Shown here piece by piece: positions 1 through 12,800 of a DNA stretch of 64,000 bases. The notes beneath the pieces were generated by a model, which saw only the letters and a program-made list of their open reading frames with translations, had not been told where the DNA came from and did not search any database. The stretch lies in assembly GCA_034509735.1 (NCBI GenBank), contig JACGWO010000012.1, forward strand, positions 26,689,188 through 26,753,187, read 5' to 3'. This DNA comes from Sesamum alatum. Lineage: Eukaryota; Streptophyta; Magnoliopsida; Lamiales; Pedaliaceae. The number at the start of each line of letters is the position of its first letter. Position 1 is the first letter of the stretch. A program made the translations under genes and the position numbers.

Positions 1-533
1 AGCAGCTTGTTTCTGCAGCGCCGCCCTCTTCAGCTGGGCTGAAGCTGCAGAGACAGCCGCCTCCTCAGCCCCAACCCCCACAGCAGAAACCGCCGAAAAT
101 TGCGGCGGCGGCGGCGGAGCGGCAATAGCAACCACCTTCGGCACCTTAACCTGAACCGTCGCATTCTCCCTGGTCTTGATCAACCACGGATCACTCAAGA
201 ACTGCTCAACCCCAGCAACCTCCTGCAAGAAATCGCTCTTGCCCTTCTCGCTCCGCAATCCCCGCGAAAACCCCAGAGCGCAGAAACATATCCTCCGACT
301 GCAAACAGACAAAAGACACAAAAGATTCGCTCAAAACTCAAAACCCACATCAAAACACACGCACAAACACACTCTCGAGTGCCCGATAAAGAGAGAAAAC
401 AAGGACAGAAATAGATACACAAGTGGGCTGCATCCATCTATAGCTAAATATAAACAAATAAATCAAATAATGGGCTAGGTGATGAGATTAGAGAAGGGTA
501 CCAGGTAATTGGGCAAGCAACATGAAAGGCCAT
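1..533 (-). CDS. PHD-finger family protein-like, 5' end only (gene continues past the left edge)
   Basis: Seen: an ATG at 533-531 opens a short exon (533-502) that ends at a GT donor (501-500). A 203-bp intron follows, with its acceptor AG at 300-299, and exon 2 runs from 298 to the window edge without a stop. Joined, the protein begins MAFHVACPITCRRICFC and continues with DFLQEVAGVEQFL, DPWLIKTREN and VQVKVPKVV, then a Pro/Ala-rich stretch. Family knowledge: this N-terminus resembles, from memory, plant RING/FYVE/PHD-type zinc-finger proteins of the At3g52100/At3g08020 kind, whose zinc fingers lie further downstream and would be outside this window. The Cys pattern CPITCRRICFC in the first 17 residues is visible; no complete PHD finger is. 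The splice model is supported by frame continuity. The family assignment is a recollection and may be wrong. Confidence 0.6.
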
Positions 534-896
534 AATTTGAGTGGCGGTATTCGTGTTTGGAGGGGAAAAATTAAAACTTTATTCGTTTGGGGTCTGATGG
601 GAAAATTTTAATTGGAAATTGGAAAAAGAAATTCTGAGGTGGGAGAGAGAGAAGAGAATAGAGTCGAGAGAGAGACGAGAGGCGTGGAGATTTGGGGATG
701 TGGGTTGGGGCTGGTTTGTATTTTTCAGGATTATGGTGGCCGGGTGAATTTTTCAAGTTTCCTCCTCTGGCTTTTAGAGAATTGTAAATTTCACCCACAA
801 GATGAATACTGTGGTGGTAATGGTGTTTTTCAATTTGGTCCTCTAACTTTGAATTAAATAAATTTGAGTCATTATAGTTGTTATTGTTATAGTTTA

Positions 897-1121
897 CTAG
901 TCGGCGTGGCATGTCGTCCCTGCGTGCATAAAATAAATAATATTTCATACTTTAAAATATATTATAACACACTTTAAAAAAAAGAAGAATATGAGAAAAG
1001 GAAATAAAAAAAAAAGAAACTAATTTTGAGGTATTATAGGCATAATAAAAATTTGGTGTCGCGGTGTAAGTAACCGCCTTTTGTGAGTGAAAACGATGAT
1101 TTCTTTATATATTAGTATAGA
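897..1121 (-). mobile_element. Small non-autonomous Helitron, copy 1
   Basis: Read on the minus strand the element starts TCTATACTAAT (1121 downward) and ends CTAG (900-897). It sits between A (1122) and T (896 complement), the A|T insertion preference of Helitrons. The 3' part shares a stretch with a second copy at 41543-41754: the run from TATTATTTATT through GCACGCAGGGACG to the CTAGT end, plus an internal GTTACTTACACC. It is only 225 bp and holds no coding capacity. The terminal hairpin expected just before CTAG is weak in this copy. Confidence 0.7.
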
Positions 1122-1123
1122 TA

Positions 1124-1662
1124 AGGGATAATAACATTGTCCCCCTGAAGTTTATTGCAATTACACTTATACACTTTGTGGTCTGAAAATGTATATCCAG
1201 TATCCTTGACGTTTGTTTATGTATAACTAATAGATCCCTGCATTTTAAAAATCACCAAATTTCTTGATATTAGCAAACTAATTGAATGAAATTTCATATT
1301 TATTGTTCGATTGACTTATTACTGACTTATTGCAGGTCAAACAAATTCACTTCTGATCAAACCATCCTTATACATATTCACACACTAATGCATTGAGTTA
1401 CATCTTCACCCTTATGTGGATAAGTTGGTATATATATGTATATTTTTCATGCAATAAACTAGTAATAAGCTAACCGGAGGTAAATATGGATTTTTTATTT
1501 TTTTATTTTTTTGCCAATATCAGTGAAATCAATTATTCTCTATTAACAAATGACATATTTGTTAGATTGTAACAAATATCATGAGTACTAAATGTAATTT
1601 CTTAAACCACTCATAGTTTGCGTGTAATTGTATTAAATCTCAGATGAAGGAGGTGTGACTAT
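1124..1662. mobile_element. MITE-like element, relative of the 27643-27973 element
   Basis: Starts GGGATAATAACATTG and ends GGTGTGACTATCC, an imperfect inverted pair. It shares internal words with the shorter element at 27643-27973, such as TGACTTATTGCAGG-like and CCCTTAT blocks, some of them inverted. No ORF is present. Boundaries are approximate. Confidence 0.45.
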
Positions 1663-1837
1663 CCATAGTTATAATTACATAAAAATGATAAATTGATAAT
1701 TGTCAAACTTTCAATTTTCTTGGAAATATTAAAAATAAAATAAATTATTGGAATAATAAAGTTCAAGTTGATCACTACAAATGTTACTCTGATGTATTAT
1801 TTTCCATGGAGTTACCTGAATATAGCTTAACTAATTT

Positions 1838-2280
1838 AGGGTTCGTTTGGTTCATATGAGAGGAAAGGGGAAGTGAAAGAGGGAGGGGGAGGGAAAGGGG
1901 GAAGGGGAGAGAAAGAATAATAGTTTTCCTTTAAATTGTTTTGGTATGATTGGAAGATGAGTAATATTTCAAATACTTTCCCTTGTTTGGTACGAGAAAA
2001 TAGATTGAGAAGAATTAAAGGGAAATATATATATATATATGGGCAATAGAGTAAATAAAAATAAAATATGTATTTTTTTGTCTTTTTAGCCTTATACTTC
2101 CACTTTTCCGCCCAATTTCGGACGGAAATGAAATTGGACTCCGGAGGGATTCCATATACATCCAGTTTTACTTCCCTTCCATCTATTCCTCCAAACCAAA
2201 CAGTAAATTTTTTCTTATACATCCTCTTTTACTTCCACTTCTCCTATACTTCCACTTTTCCCTCCAACCAAACATACTCT
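1838..2280. mobile_element. hAT-like MITE
   Basis: Terminal inverted repeats AGGGTTCGTTTGGTT (1838-1852) and AACCAAACATACTCT (2266-2280) match at most positions and have the GTTTGGTT core common in plant hAT-type MITEs. Purine-rich and pyrimidine-rich blocks mirror each other inside. It has no coding capacity. I could not see a clean 8-bp target duplication, so the class is an inference. Confidence 0.55.
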
Positions 2281-2598
2281 TAGTACACGAGATATGTTAT
2301 CCGAAATAAGCAATAGAGAGAGATAATAAATAAATATTTTTTAAAAAATAATATTATATTGGATATAAATACGGAGCTGAGAGGTAATAAATAAAGAGTT
2401 ATTGAGTCTAATTGCTTATAGACTAAATCGTGTTATGTTGAAGAAAAAAATGAGTAATTTTTAATGTTTTTTTATATTCGTTTGGCATTAAGGTTTAGTA
2501 TTAAAAAGTTTAAAATTGTATCAATTTGTCTTATTTATTATTTCTAAAATGAGTCGTTTGTTAGATTTTATCTTTAAAAATAGTTTATAATAACTATC

Positions 2599-3265
2599 TG
2601 TTGGGAGGAAACACACCACTTTGATCACCAAGATCTCAACAGATAATGAATACAACATGGGATGGGTACAAATAACCCTTAATACAACCCAGGGGAGAAT
2701 AGTAAAATATGAACAAAATAAAATAACCAGAAAAATTAACAGTCGAAGGTATACAGACGAAACAGGCTCAGGAAGCCAGAATCCGATGTGAGAAGACCTC
2801 GACCACAACAGGTCGGCACTCAATAGACCGTTTGCACCAAGGAACCAACAAGAACCGAACCAACACACAGATGTCATATTCACCAAATGCCAAACCACCG
2901 AACAGCCTCACAAAGAGTTTCAATGAGGTGTTACTCAAGGGTTAACAATATATCAGAGTTCACACAAATCTTACAACCCACATAGGGATGTATTGTAAGA
3001 TGTATAGTGTGTATAAGATAAGGGGCAAAGCCCATATTATATAGTGATCGGAGATCGGACAGAAGAGAATCTGCTCTAGGGAGAGAATCACGGAGAAGAA
3101 GAAGAGGCGAAGGTTTACTGAAATGAGGATTAGGGTTAGGTCCTGCGTATTTATACGTGGATCAAAGGGATGGGTCGGGTAAGGGTTGTTCGATGGGCTG
3201 GGCTGGGCTGATGGGTCATTGTTCCTTGGGCCAACCAGGTTGGGTTATGGGCCAATTTCTCATCA
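2599..3265 (-). mobile_element. Solo LTR of a retrotransposon
   Basis: The 667-bp unit begins TGTTGGGAGG and ends TTTCTCATCA (TG...CA). It is flanked on both sides by the 5-bp direct repeat CTATC (2594-2598 and 3266-3270), the expected LTR-retrotransposon target duplication. On the minus strand a TATA motif (GTATAAATACG, about 3148-3158) precedes a pyrimidine-rich leader, as in a U3/R/U5 layout. No internal domain or second LTR is present, so it is best read as a solo LTR left by recombination. The open frame at 2521-2898 is not a gene. Confidence 0.8.
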
Positions 3266-3270
3266 CTATC

Positions 3271-4950
3271 TAATGAAGGGATTTAGTTCACTAGTGTACT
3301 TGAAGTTTTATAATAATAGTCTTACTTTCTACATAATAACTAATTATAAACATATTATGGTAATTATATATAAGTATTCAGCAATAGCAAAAAATAATAT
3401 GATCAAGACCAAGGGAGTTTGCTATTGTTTGCCAAAATTATGTGATTCTTGGGCTATAAAAGAACAGACAACAAAATGAAAGAACTTTTGCATTTTAATC
3501 AATTGCATAAAAGGATAAAGTGATACAGCTTTACTGTTATAATTATTAGGCTTCAACAACTCACATGCCCATTTCTCATTACTACCTTTTTTAAAAGATG
3601 AAAAAGTAAAAGTTTGACAATGGAATTCATCATTGTGCAGTAAATTTACTCCTTTCTTTACTTGTCTTGTTATAATATTGCATTGTTTATATAATTCAAT
3701 AACACTAATACAAAATATAAAGATATCGAGTTTCAATATCATTTCTTCATCACAATCAAATACTTCAAAAGGTTTTACTTTTAAAAAAATTGGTTACCCA
3801 AAAACTTGATTGGTGTAGGAGGAAAATACGACCTGTCATGAAAAGAAACAGATGAGCTAGCTACCTTGAGGACACCGAGAAGTAGAAGAACGACCTATAA
3901 AAATTAAGGATTTTTTTCGAGAATTGGAAAAGGGAACAAATCCCATAAGAATGCCTTTGGGATTTGCTATTAAGGCATTTTCTTTACGAGCTCCAAGAGG
4001 AAAATGTGATAAATATTCAGAATTTTTTTTTAAAGATTCGATACGAAGACGCCTCTATGAGATAATATTCTCTACGAACTTAAGAAAAATAGTATAGACC
4101 GAGTACCTAGAAAAGTTTTCATCCAAACTTATCAAGGAGTATCTATGTAAATGAAATCCTATAAACACCACGGCCCCAAAGCATAAAATGGATCACAGTC
4201 ATATGCTATAAAGAAAAAAAAAATCCCAAGAAAATTCATTTCACGTCAATTTATCTTTGAGTTTTATGAGTACCACATCATCACTAACAGTGGATGTTAA
4301 TACTTTATTCGTATTTGAATTAATACATATTACATTAGTTGATTTACGTGCATTTGCATCTTGTCTTGTAAAGGAAAAGAGAAAAGAAAGCTTCATCTAC
4401 TTTCCACTTGTTGGAAATTAGTTGTAAAGTCCCTCTTACACGAGAGGTGCAAAAATATTATCACGATAACTCCTCAACCAATAATGGACTAGACGTATAA
4501 AATTTGATTTGTAATTACAATTGATATCCAACACAACACATTACTAAATTACTCGTGAAAAATGAATTTTTTATTGTTTGACTATATATTTGGTTTGATT
4601 TGACTATACAGTATCCCGTGCTTGATGTTTTCATAAACATAACAAAAAATTAATATTTAGCCAGAGTGTTGTATCGAATTCAATAATAGCATATTTACAT
4701 TTTCGCCTCTAATTTATGTTGCATTACATTAGCATATGTTTAATTTGCTTTATAATTAAAATATTTTAAAGTAATATTAATAAGGTATTGGTGCTCAATG
4801 AGATGCAATTTTTTTTTAATTAATAATAGTAATAATAATAATAATAATTATTATTATTATTATGTAAAAAAAAAAAAACTATTGAGAGAAAATGAATTTA
4901 TATTTGTTTCTTAGATGTTTTCAAGAAATTCCCGTGCGTGGTAGCCATGC
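3271..4950. other. AT-rich intergenic DNA between the solo LTR and the EFR3-like gene
   Basis: No supported gene. It contains poly-T and poly-A runs and the (TAA)n/(TTA)n palindromic microsatellite described separately. The block at about 3780-4250 is less AT-rich than its surroundings, but I could not assign it. Confidence 0.5.
4819..4863. repeat. Palindromic AAT/ATT trinucleotide microsatellite
   Basis: A run of TAA-type triplets is followed directly by TTA-type triplets, so the two halves can pair as a hairpin. It lies about 450 bp upstream of the EFR3-like start codon. Confidence 0.75.
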
Positions 4951-4959
4951 AGGAGTACA

Positions 4960-4967
4960 TATAAAAT
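4960..4967 (+). promoter_or_regulatory. Possible TATA box of the EFR3-like gene
   Basis: TATAAAAT occurs about 340 bp upstream of the EFR3-like ATG and is followed by moderately GC-rich, leader-like sequence. No transcript data are available, so the assignment is tentative. Confidence 0.35.
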
Positions 4968-5310
4968 AGGAGACCAGCAATTTCAGTGACCCTCATTTAC
5001 CGCTGGGAGAAGTTGGAGGTCGTTGAAAAACCTCCGGCGTTTTTCACCGTTTCTTCACATTAATCCCTAATTAAAATCTCCTATTCTGATCAATTTCAAT
5101 TTGGAAATCCGTTTTCCCCTTTTCGAGTTTTATTACTGATCATCTAAGCATCCGAGACATTTATTTTGTTTCTGGCTTTTCTTTTTGTGTTTTTGTTTTT
5201 TCTGGATTCGTTCGCGAATCCAATAACCATTGCCGCAATCAGTTGATGGGTTGTCCGTCGGTTGTGTGAAGGAATTGGAGGCCTGTAGTTTTTCTTGAAA
5301 GGGCTGGAAA

Positions 5311-6815
5311 ATGGGTGTCATGTCGAAGCGAATGATGCCGTTTTGCGACAGCCTCTGCATCTGTTGCCCGGGAATGCGGCCCAGATCGCGGCACCCTGTC
5401 AAGCGCTACAAGAAGCTGTTGGCTGATATATATCCGAAGAATATGGTTGGTTCAATCTAAAACTGTATTATTGTTAAATTGATTAATGTTTGTTGATCTA
5501 TTTCTTGTTTGAAAATGATGCATTTTGTGATATACTATTTGATCATCACAGATTACATCTTCAGATGTTTTGATATGTTGCTCTAGAGTAATCTTAGGTA
5601 TTTTGCAGATCCTGCATTTCTTTTAGAGTGATATGGCGAAAGAAAAATGTTTTTTTTTTTTTTTTTTTTTTTCTTCTTAATTTTATAGGAATATATAAGG
5701 CGATTAAGGTTTATGAATGTTCTCTTGGAGCAGGTCAATGGTGCCAAAGAGTTATGTATCAATGTGCTATGCAACTAAGATGTTTAGGACGCCTACTCAC
5801 TCTGTAATATTTTCATTTCGATTATGCTAGCTGCTCTTTTTCTTCTTCCCCTAATAGTTTTATGGTTTTAAGAGAGTAAATTAATCATTTGGATTCTACC
5901 ACCATAGCTTCTGTTGCTTTTGCTCTTTCAAGTATTAGCCAGTAAAATTCAATATTGAAGCATATATATCTTGCAAGTTCGTCAGTCAGTCTACTAGACC
6001 TGATGCGTATCCAACTAGCTGGGAGTTTGTTGGTACAACTACATAGAAGTTTTAGACTTGTCTTCCTATGAACACAAAATCATTTGAAGATTTATCTGCA
6101 TTTCTTTCATTCATTCATTCTGTTATTTTTGACAGGAGGAAGAACCTAATGATCGAAATATCAGTAAATTGTGTGAATATGCTTCAAAAAATCCTCTTCG
6201 AGTACCCAAGGTTAGATTGCTCTAATCATACGGTATTATATCAAATAGTAGTTTTCCCATGCTTACGCTTTAACTGTTATATTTTCACATTTGAGTGCAA
6301 TATTTTTCATGCCTTTCTTTCCCCGCATAAAATACCTTGAACATGATATCATTGAAATTCATACATAAGGTTTTAAAATTTTGTGAACTAATATGCACTA
6401 TGAAATTTGCGCACTATTATTTTGACTCTATGTTGTATCACTAGGTATAGGTTGCATTTGGGAACTTCATTTAAAATCAAACTTTCTTAAATTTTCTTTT
6501 CGTGGTTCTCATTGTTGTTTGCTTGGTTGAATTAAGTTGTAATAAGGCCCCGACACTCTCCACATTTCTGTGTTGCTTTTCATGGTTTGATCCTCACTTA
6601 ACATGCCATTTCGCATTCCTTCATAGTTTTTCACGGATGGCATTGTCATGGACTTGCAATCATACCTCACATTCTGAAGGGCCAAGGCCCCCTCTTTCCT
6701 TCCCCTTCTCCAGTTGTGAAATGGAGGTTACATTAATGGAAACTCTTTAGTTGTTTCTGATATTGCTCTTATATTGATCATTATGAGTTAACACCTGCTT
6801 GTTCTAAGTTATCTG

Positions 6816-6846
<31 letters not shown>

Positions 6847-9800
6847 TTTCTCTAGAAAAATTAATAATTATTTAATGGAAGTATTTGACCTTTAGTGTAT
6901 GCTTCTATGTTATCCATTCAAACCATTTGGTCCATTGCATCCAGTCGTATGGATTATTTTCAACTTAAGCTAATATTCATGTTTTCTTTTCAGATCCCGT
7001 TTGAAATGGGAATTTTGGTATCCACCTTAGACATCCTACTAAAATCTTCTAGAACGAGCATTTTGTTCGTTAACCTCTATACATGCATAACCACGTCTAA
7101 GTAGGCCAAGGGAGTGACATGTATACATTTGTGCATATCTTCTCCTAGTTGCTAATCTATGTTAATTCATTAATTAGGGATTTTATCATTGTATTATTTC
7201 CTAATAAAATTGTCTGATTTGAAATACTTAATTGACTTTTGAGCTTACTTATTATTGAAGCATATCATCTTTTCACATTGCAGTTGGCATACATAAGTTT
7301 CTTATTGGACAAACACTATAAATAACTAGTATTGACAGTTCATGGCTTGTTAACCAGATTACAAGTTTACTTGAGGAAAGGTGTTACCGGGAACTGAGAA
7401 ATGAAAATATTAAGTGCGTAAAAGTTGTCATGTGTATCTACCGGAAGTTGGTTGTGTCTTGCCAGCAGCAAATGTGAGTTCAATTATATCATGATCCATC
7501 TCATCATATTATGTGTTAATGTTGAAAAAGTTGTTAAGAATAAATATGGATGCACAACGCATTACACAAGATTCACATTTTCTTCTTTATACATAATTTA
7601 AATGGCAGCAATCACTTTTCTCAGCAATTATTTTTTAATAGTTTGATTATTTTGCAAGTTTTGAACCGTATAGTTCTGCAGACATCCTCGGTTCCCAGAG
7701 ACAAATCTCTAAAAGTTTATGCCACAGTTTTTAAAATTTGAAGTTAAATCCACTATTAAGTTGGTTCAAAGTATGTTGTACATACAACATATGTTATAGT
7801 TCCCTATACTTTTGGGTTTTGGAATTTATCTATTTGTTTTTTTGTTTAAATTTGTATCTGAAACAATTAAGATTTTCTGGAAACATGCTGGCATTAATTA
7901 ATAATCAGCTTTGAAGATATGCAGAGCTATTACATTTTGTTGGTCAATTATTAGTTGTGCTCATATTTTATTAACCTAGTATATCTTCAAAGATGCAACT
8001 TTGACTATGTTAATATTTAACATTGCTAACAAATTAGTAATTTCCACTAAGCCAACTGTAAAGATAAATTGTGTTATATTGATGCATGAATTTTCAGTAT
8101 GATGACTTTCTTCTAGTTTTTGAGTTTTAGTAAATGCATCATCTTCAATCAAGAAAATGAGTAAATACAACTGTGGTATGACAAACCATATTCATGATAC
8201 AAAATGAAAACTTCATGTAAATTTTGGAACCTGTTGTCTAAGACTCTAAGTATCTTTGTGATTAAAAACTCATAAAGTTAGACTTGTAGAAGATAAGCTC
8301 TATCTCATTTGGACATTTGAAGCTAAGTTGTTCATGATTCGTGATTTTATTTCATTATATACACTCTTTAAGTTTGGATAACAGTGCCAACTATCGTGTG
8401 GCAGGCCATTGTTTGCTGGTAGTTTTTTGAGTATTATACACATTTTGCTGGATCAAACACGGCATGATGAATTGCGAATTATTGGCTGCAATGCTCTTTT
8501 TGACTTTATAAATAATCAGGTACTATTTATCATTCGTATGTCCTTTACGACCTGTTTGTTTGGCGGGAATGGAATTTGATACTAAGAAAATAATTGCCAG
8601 AAATTTGATAGCTAAGCATCTTACTGCATTTCAAGTGTTTGGATAGTGTAGGGTATTTAAATAGGAAGATACATCAAAGTTCTTACAAATATTTGGTTTA
8701 CATATTTAGGTATGCAAATATTATATATGTATATATGCATTTGCGCGTATACTAACATATATATATATATATATGATATATTTAACATAAAATAAAATGG
8801 AGTGAATCCATATTTGCTTATAAATGTATAGATATATATTAATCTTATATTGAATATACCTACACAAACATATTTTCAATTATAAATATAACAGATAAGA
8901 AATTAAAATGCAATAAATCCACAAATTATGATTAAATAATTAATAATAATAAGGAAAATTAAGAAAAAGTCTAGATTTCCAAGGAAAAGGAATACGAATG
9001 CCACCAAAATATTAGGATTTTACATTCCCGAAGTTTGGTTCAATATTCCCAACTTTTGGGAATATATTTTCTTTCCCAAATTTGAAGCAATGTTACCAAA
9101 CAAAATCATATGAAACTATGTAGTTAAATTCCTAAAAAATCTGCCATTTGCTGCCAAACAATCGGGTACTTAGAGTACTTGCGTTTGTATGACTAATGCA
9201 TTACTATTTATTTGTTTAGAAGGACGGCACCTATATGTTTAACTTGGAAGGATTGATTCCAAAACTCTGTCTTATAGCTCAGGAGATGGGAAATGATGAA
9301 AGCATGCTGCGTCTACGTTGTGCTGGGCTTCAAGCCCTCTCTTCTACGGTAAGCTGCTGCATTTGTTAGTTCCCAATAAAAGTGTAGACAACAAAGAAAT
9401 GATTTTTCTTGGAAGATTTATGCTGATTGGAGAATAGTTCCCCGCATCACCCCTTTCTGCACCTAGGCCATTTGTTTGTTTGCGTAGGGGCACTAGTTAT
9501 GTCTTTTGGAGAACAGTGCGCTACCAGTTTATATATGTCTTCCATGAGTTTAGAAATTGCTTAAGGTTATCTTTTACTCACTGCATTTACTTGTGACTGC
9601 CCCTATTTGAATTGGAACAGATGAAAATGAAAAGGTGATATGGTTGTGCATTTATACTTAATTGCTGTATAATGTAGTGGTTGAAAGTTAGCGTTTGTAA
9701 CATAAAAGGACTTCAAGTAGGGAATTTGAGAAAAGTAAATTGTATATTAAGACAAAAATATTATGCTTGGACATTGAAAAAAAGAAATCTTCTGATTTTG

Positions 9801-12800
9801 CTTCTTTTGCTAATTAAATTGTATAATAATCTTCCTGAATCTTCTGATGGGCAGATTTGGTTTATGGGTGAATTCTGTCACATATCAACTGATTTTGACA
9901 ATGTAAGTCTTTTTCAGATTATCTTTATTACTGATAAACAGAACTGTACCATGCTTCTGAATATCTATCCTTCATCATAGATGCCTCTCTTATATGAGCT
10001 TATCCCGTACCTAGTTATCTGGGAGCAATAACTTACTACATGTAATCATGTCTAACGACATTTTATATTTAGTTGCATTTTGATATCTCGCAACTTTTAT
10101 ACATAAGGAAGTTACCTTATGTTCAACTCAATGTTATGCTTATTGCGTTTAATACATTTTGCTGTGCTTGTTGCTTGTTGCTTGAGGGTTGGTAAGGAAG
10201 AACGTGCCTTAAGGGGGATATTAAATTGGATTAAAAGCTAGAAAGTAGGTTTTTTACTTGATGATTTGGAACTTGCGTCCATCCTCCAATTGCACACCAT
10301 TGATGGTTTCTGATAATCAAGAGATTTAAAAGAAAAGCTGGTGTCGACACACTTATGCTCCATTCTCTTTAATGTTAAAGAGCTCGTGTTAGGTTGGAAT
10401 TAGATGTCAGCTGTTTGCCTTCTTGTCATGAAGTGTATTAATTGTTACTTTGCTGCTCAATAATTATATCTTGTTTATCAAAAGATCAGGTTGTTTCTGC
10501 TATCCTGGAAAATTGTCAAGACTCTGATAAGGAGACCCAATGTTCAACTAATAGTAATCAGGAAACCCAGAACAACTGCGATCAAGAAGAGCATAAAGTT
10601 GAAAACCAAGTTCCTTTATCATCTGATGGCATGAATAGGGCTATCTCATGGCGGAGGATTGTCAACGATAAAGACTATTTTACCAGTAATTCTCGTTCCA
10701 GGATTTTAACCAGCTGGAATATGTTTTTGTGTAGATGCCTTCATTTCGTATTCACTGTATTGATTGTTTTCCCTGTAAACAGAGCAGATTACTGGAAGCC
10801 CTAAATTCTGGTCAAAGAGTTTGCTTGCATAACATGGCAAAGTTGGCCAGAGAGCAACAATGTGCGGCGTGTTCTTGAGGCCTTGTTCTGTTACTTTTGA
10901 TCAGGGCAATCTGTGGTCTCCTGATCATGGTCTTGCCCTTCCTGTGTTGCTGGACATGCAATCAATAGTGGAGAATTCTGGTCTTTAACTTTTTAAACTG
11001 CTTAATTTTGAATAGTGGGTTGGCTCAAGCGTACTTTAATCATTTGCATTTCTGAGTTTGTTTTTCTGGCTCTGTGACCTGCAGGGCATAATGCTCACTT
11101 CTTGCTATCTACTGTAATCAAGCATCTTGATCATAAGAATGTTCTGAAGGACCCCAATATGCAGATAGATATTGTTCATGTTGCTACCTCCCTGGTTCGA
11201 GTAACAAAGGCCCAGCCATCTGTGATGATTATTGGTGCATTTAGTGATATGATGAGACATTTGCGGAAAAGCATACACTGCTCTCTTGATGACAGAACTC
11301 GGAGAGGAAAATAATTCAATGGAATAGAAGTTTCATGCAGCCATTGACGAGTGCTTGTTCAATTGTCTTTATAAGGTTACCCATTCATTCTGCATCCCAT
11401 TTCAGTAAATATATTAGCAGAATGGTATCTTGGAACTTATTGCTTCCAACAAGTTTGCCCGTAGTAGAAGTGGTGTTGTGACCACATGAATACATCACAA
11501 TCCAAAAGAACACGCACACAAAAACATACACACCCCTCATTAGACAGTTTTTTGTGTTTTTAATTAAAGGTGATAGAAGAGAACCTTAATATAAGATTGC
11601 TCTTTGAAGCAGATTGGGATGCTGGGCCTATTCTGATGTGATGGCTGTGATGTTGGAGAACGTTTCAAAATATAACAGTTATGGCTAGGAACACAGTTGC
11701 GGCTGTCCTATCGTGCTGCAAATTGTTGCATTCTTTACCAAATTTGTTGTACCAGAACAAGGCATGCTCTTCTCATTTTTTATATATGATTAACATCTCA
11801 TATCTGATTGGAACTTTAGAATAATTCTTAAGTAGTTCTTTTATTTCCACAGGCTTTCCCTGAAGCATTATTCCATCAAATACTTCTTGCCATGGTTAGT
11901 CCAGATCACGAGACAAGGCTCGGAGCCATTCGCATATTTTCAGTTGTACTTGTTCCATCGTCTGTTTGCCCTCATACTGCCTTCACCAGCCAATGCTCAA
12001 CTATTGGTGCTGATTTAGGGAGGACGCTTTCTAGATCAGCTTCCGCTTTTTCTTCTTCAGCTGCTATATTTGAGAAATTACGAAAAGAACATGGCTCTTT
12101 GCAAACAATTGTAGATCAAGCTGATGAAACCTTGATTGATACAGAAGGAAAGTCCAAAGATCAATCCTTGTTGACACGACTAACATCCAGCTACAGTCGA
12201 AAGCCTACTATCAAAACGCATTCTCTTCCTCCAGTTTTGGCTAATATGGAGAAGGAACTGGTACTTCACTTTAAACAGTTGAATATTTCTCTTAAATCCA
12301 CTTTTTGGTCAACCACTGTTTGGTTGAAAAATTGAAATTGTTTATATATAATATGTATTTTATGCAGAAGGGACATCACTTAGGTTGAAAACCCGACAAA
12401 TCAGCCTCCTGCTTTCTTCGGTTTGGGTGCAGGCAATCTCTCACCTGAACACTCCTGTAAACTATGAAGCAATTGCTCATACTTACAGCTTGGTGGTGTT
12501 ATTTTCACAAAACAAGGTAATAATCCATACCTATGTTTGGTGAATCTATTTCCCCTTCATAATGTCATAGTTGATATTTTCTCCATATTGCTCTGTCTCT
12601 CATTTCCATGTGTGCAAAATATGTACAAGATTGCCCTTGTGCTTTTATATGCTGTTCTTGGACTGCTGAAATATTGTCAGCTGCCTTTTCTTTTATCTAT
12701 CACAGTAAGTCTAATTTTATCATCTCCAACGGTTTTTGGAGTTCAGTTAATTTAAGTATATAGAAGAATGAATTGAAATAGAGAAATGTCACATTTTATT

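Noticed and set aside
195..437. Minus-strand 80-aa frame at the left edge
   Set aside because: It spans the intron of the PHD-like gene and uses a different frame from the spliced product.
2521..2898. Minus-strand 125-aa frame with hydrophobic stretches
   Set aside because: It starts inside the solo LTR and runs past its end; there is no splice context or family resemblance, so it is a chance frame.
3780..4250. Possible insertion of organellar (plastid or mitochondrial) DNA
   Set aside because: The composition differs from the surroundings and some words felt familiar, but I could not match any organellar gene or keep a reading frame, so no claim is made.
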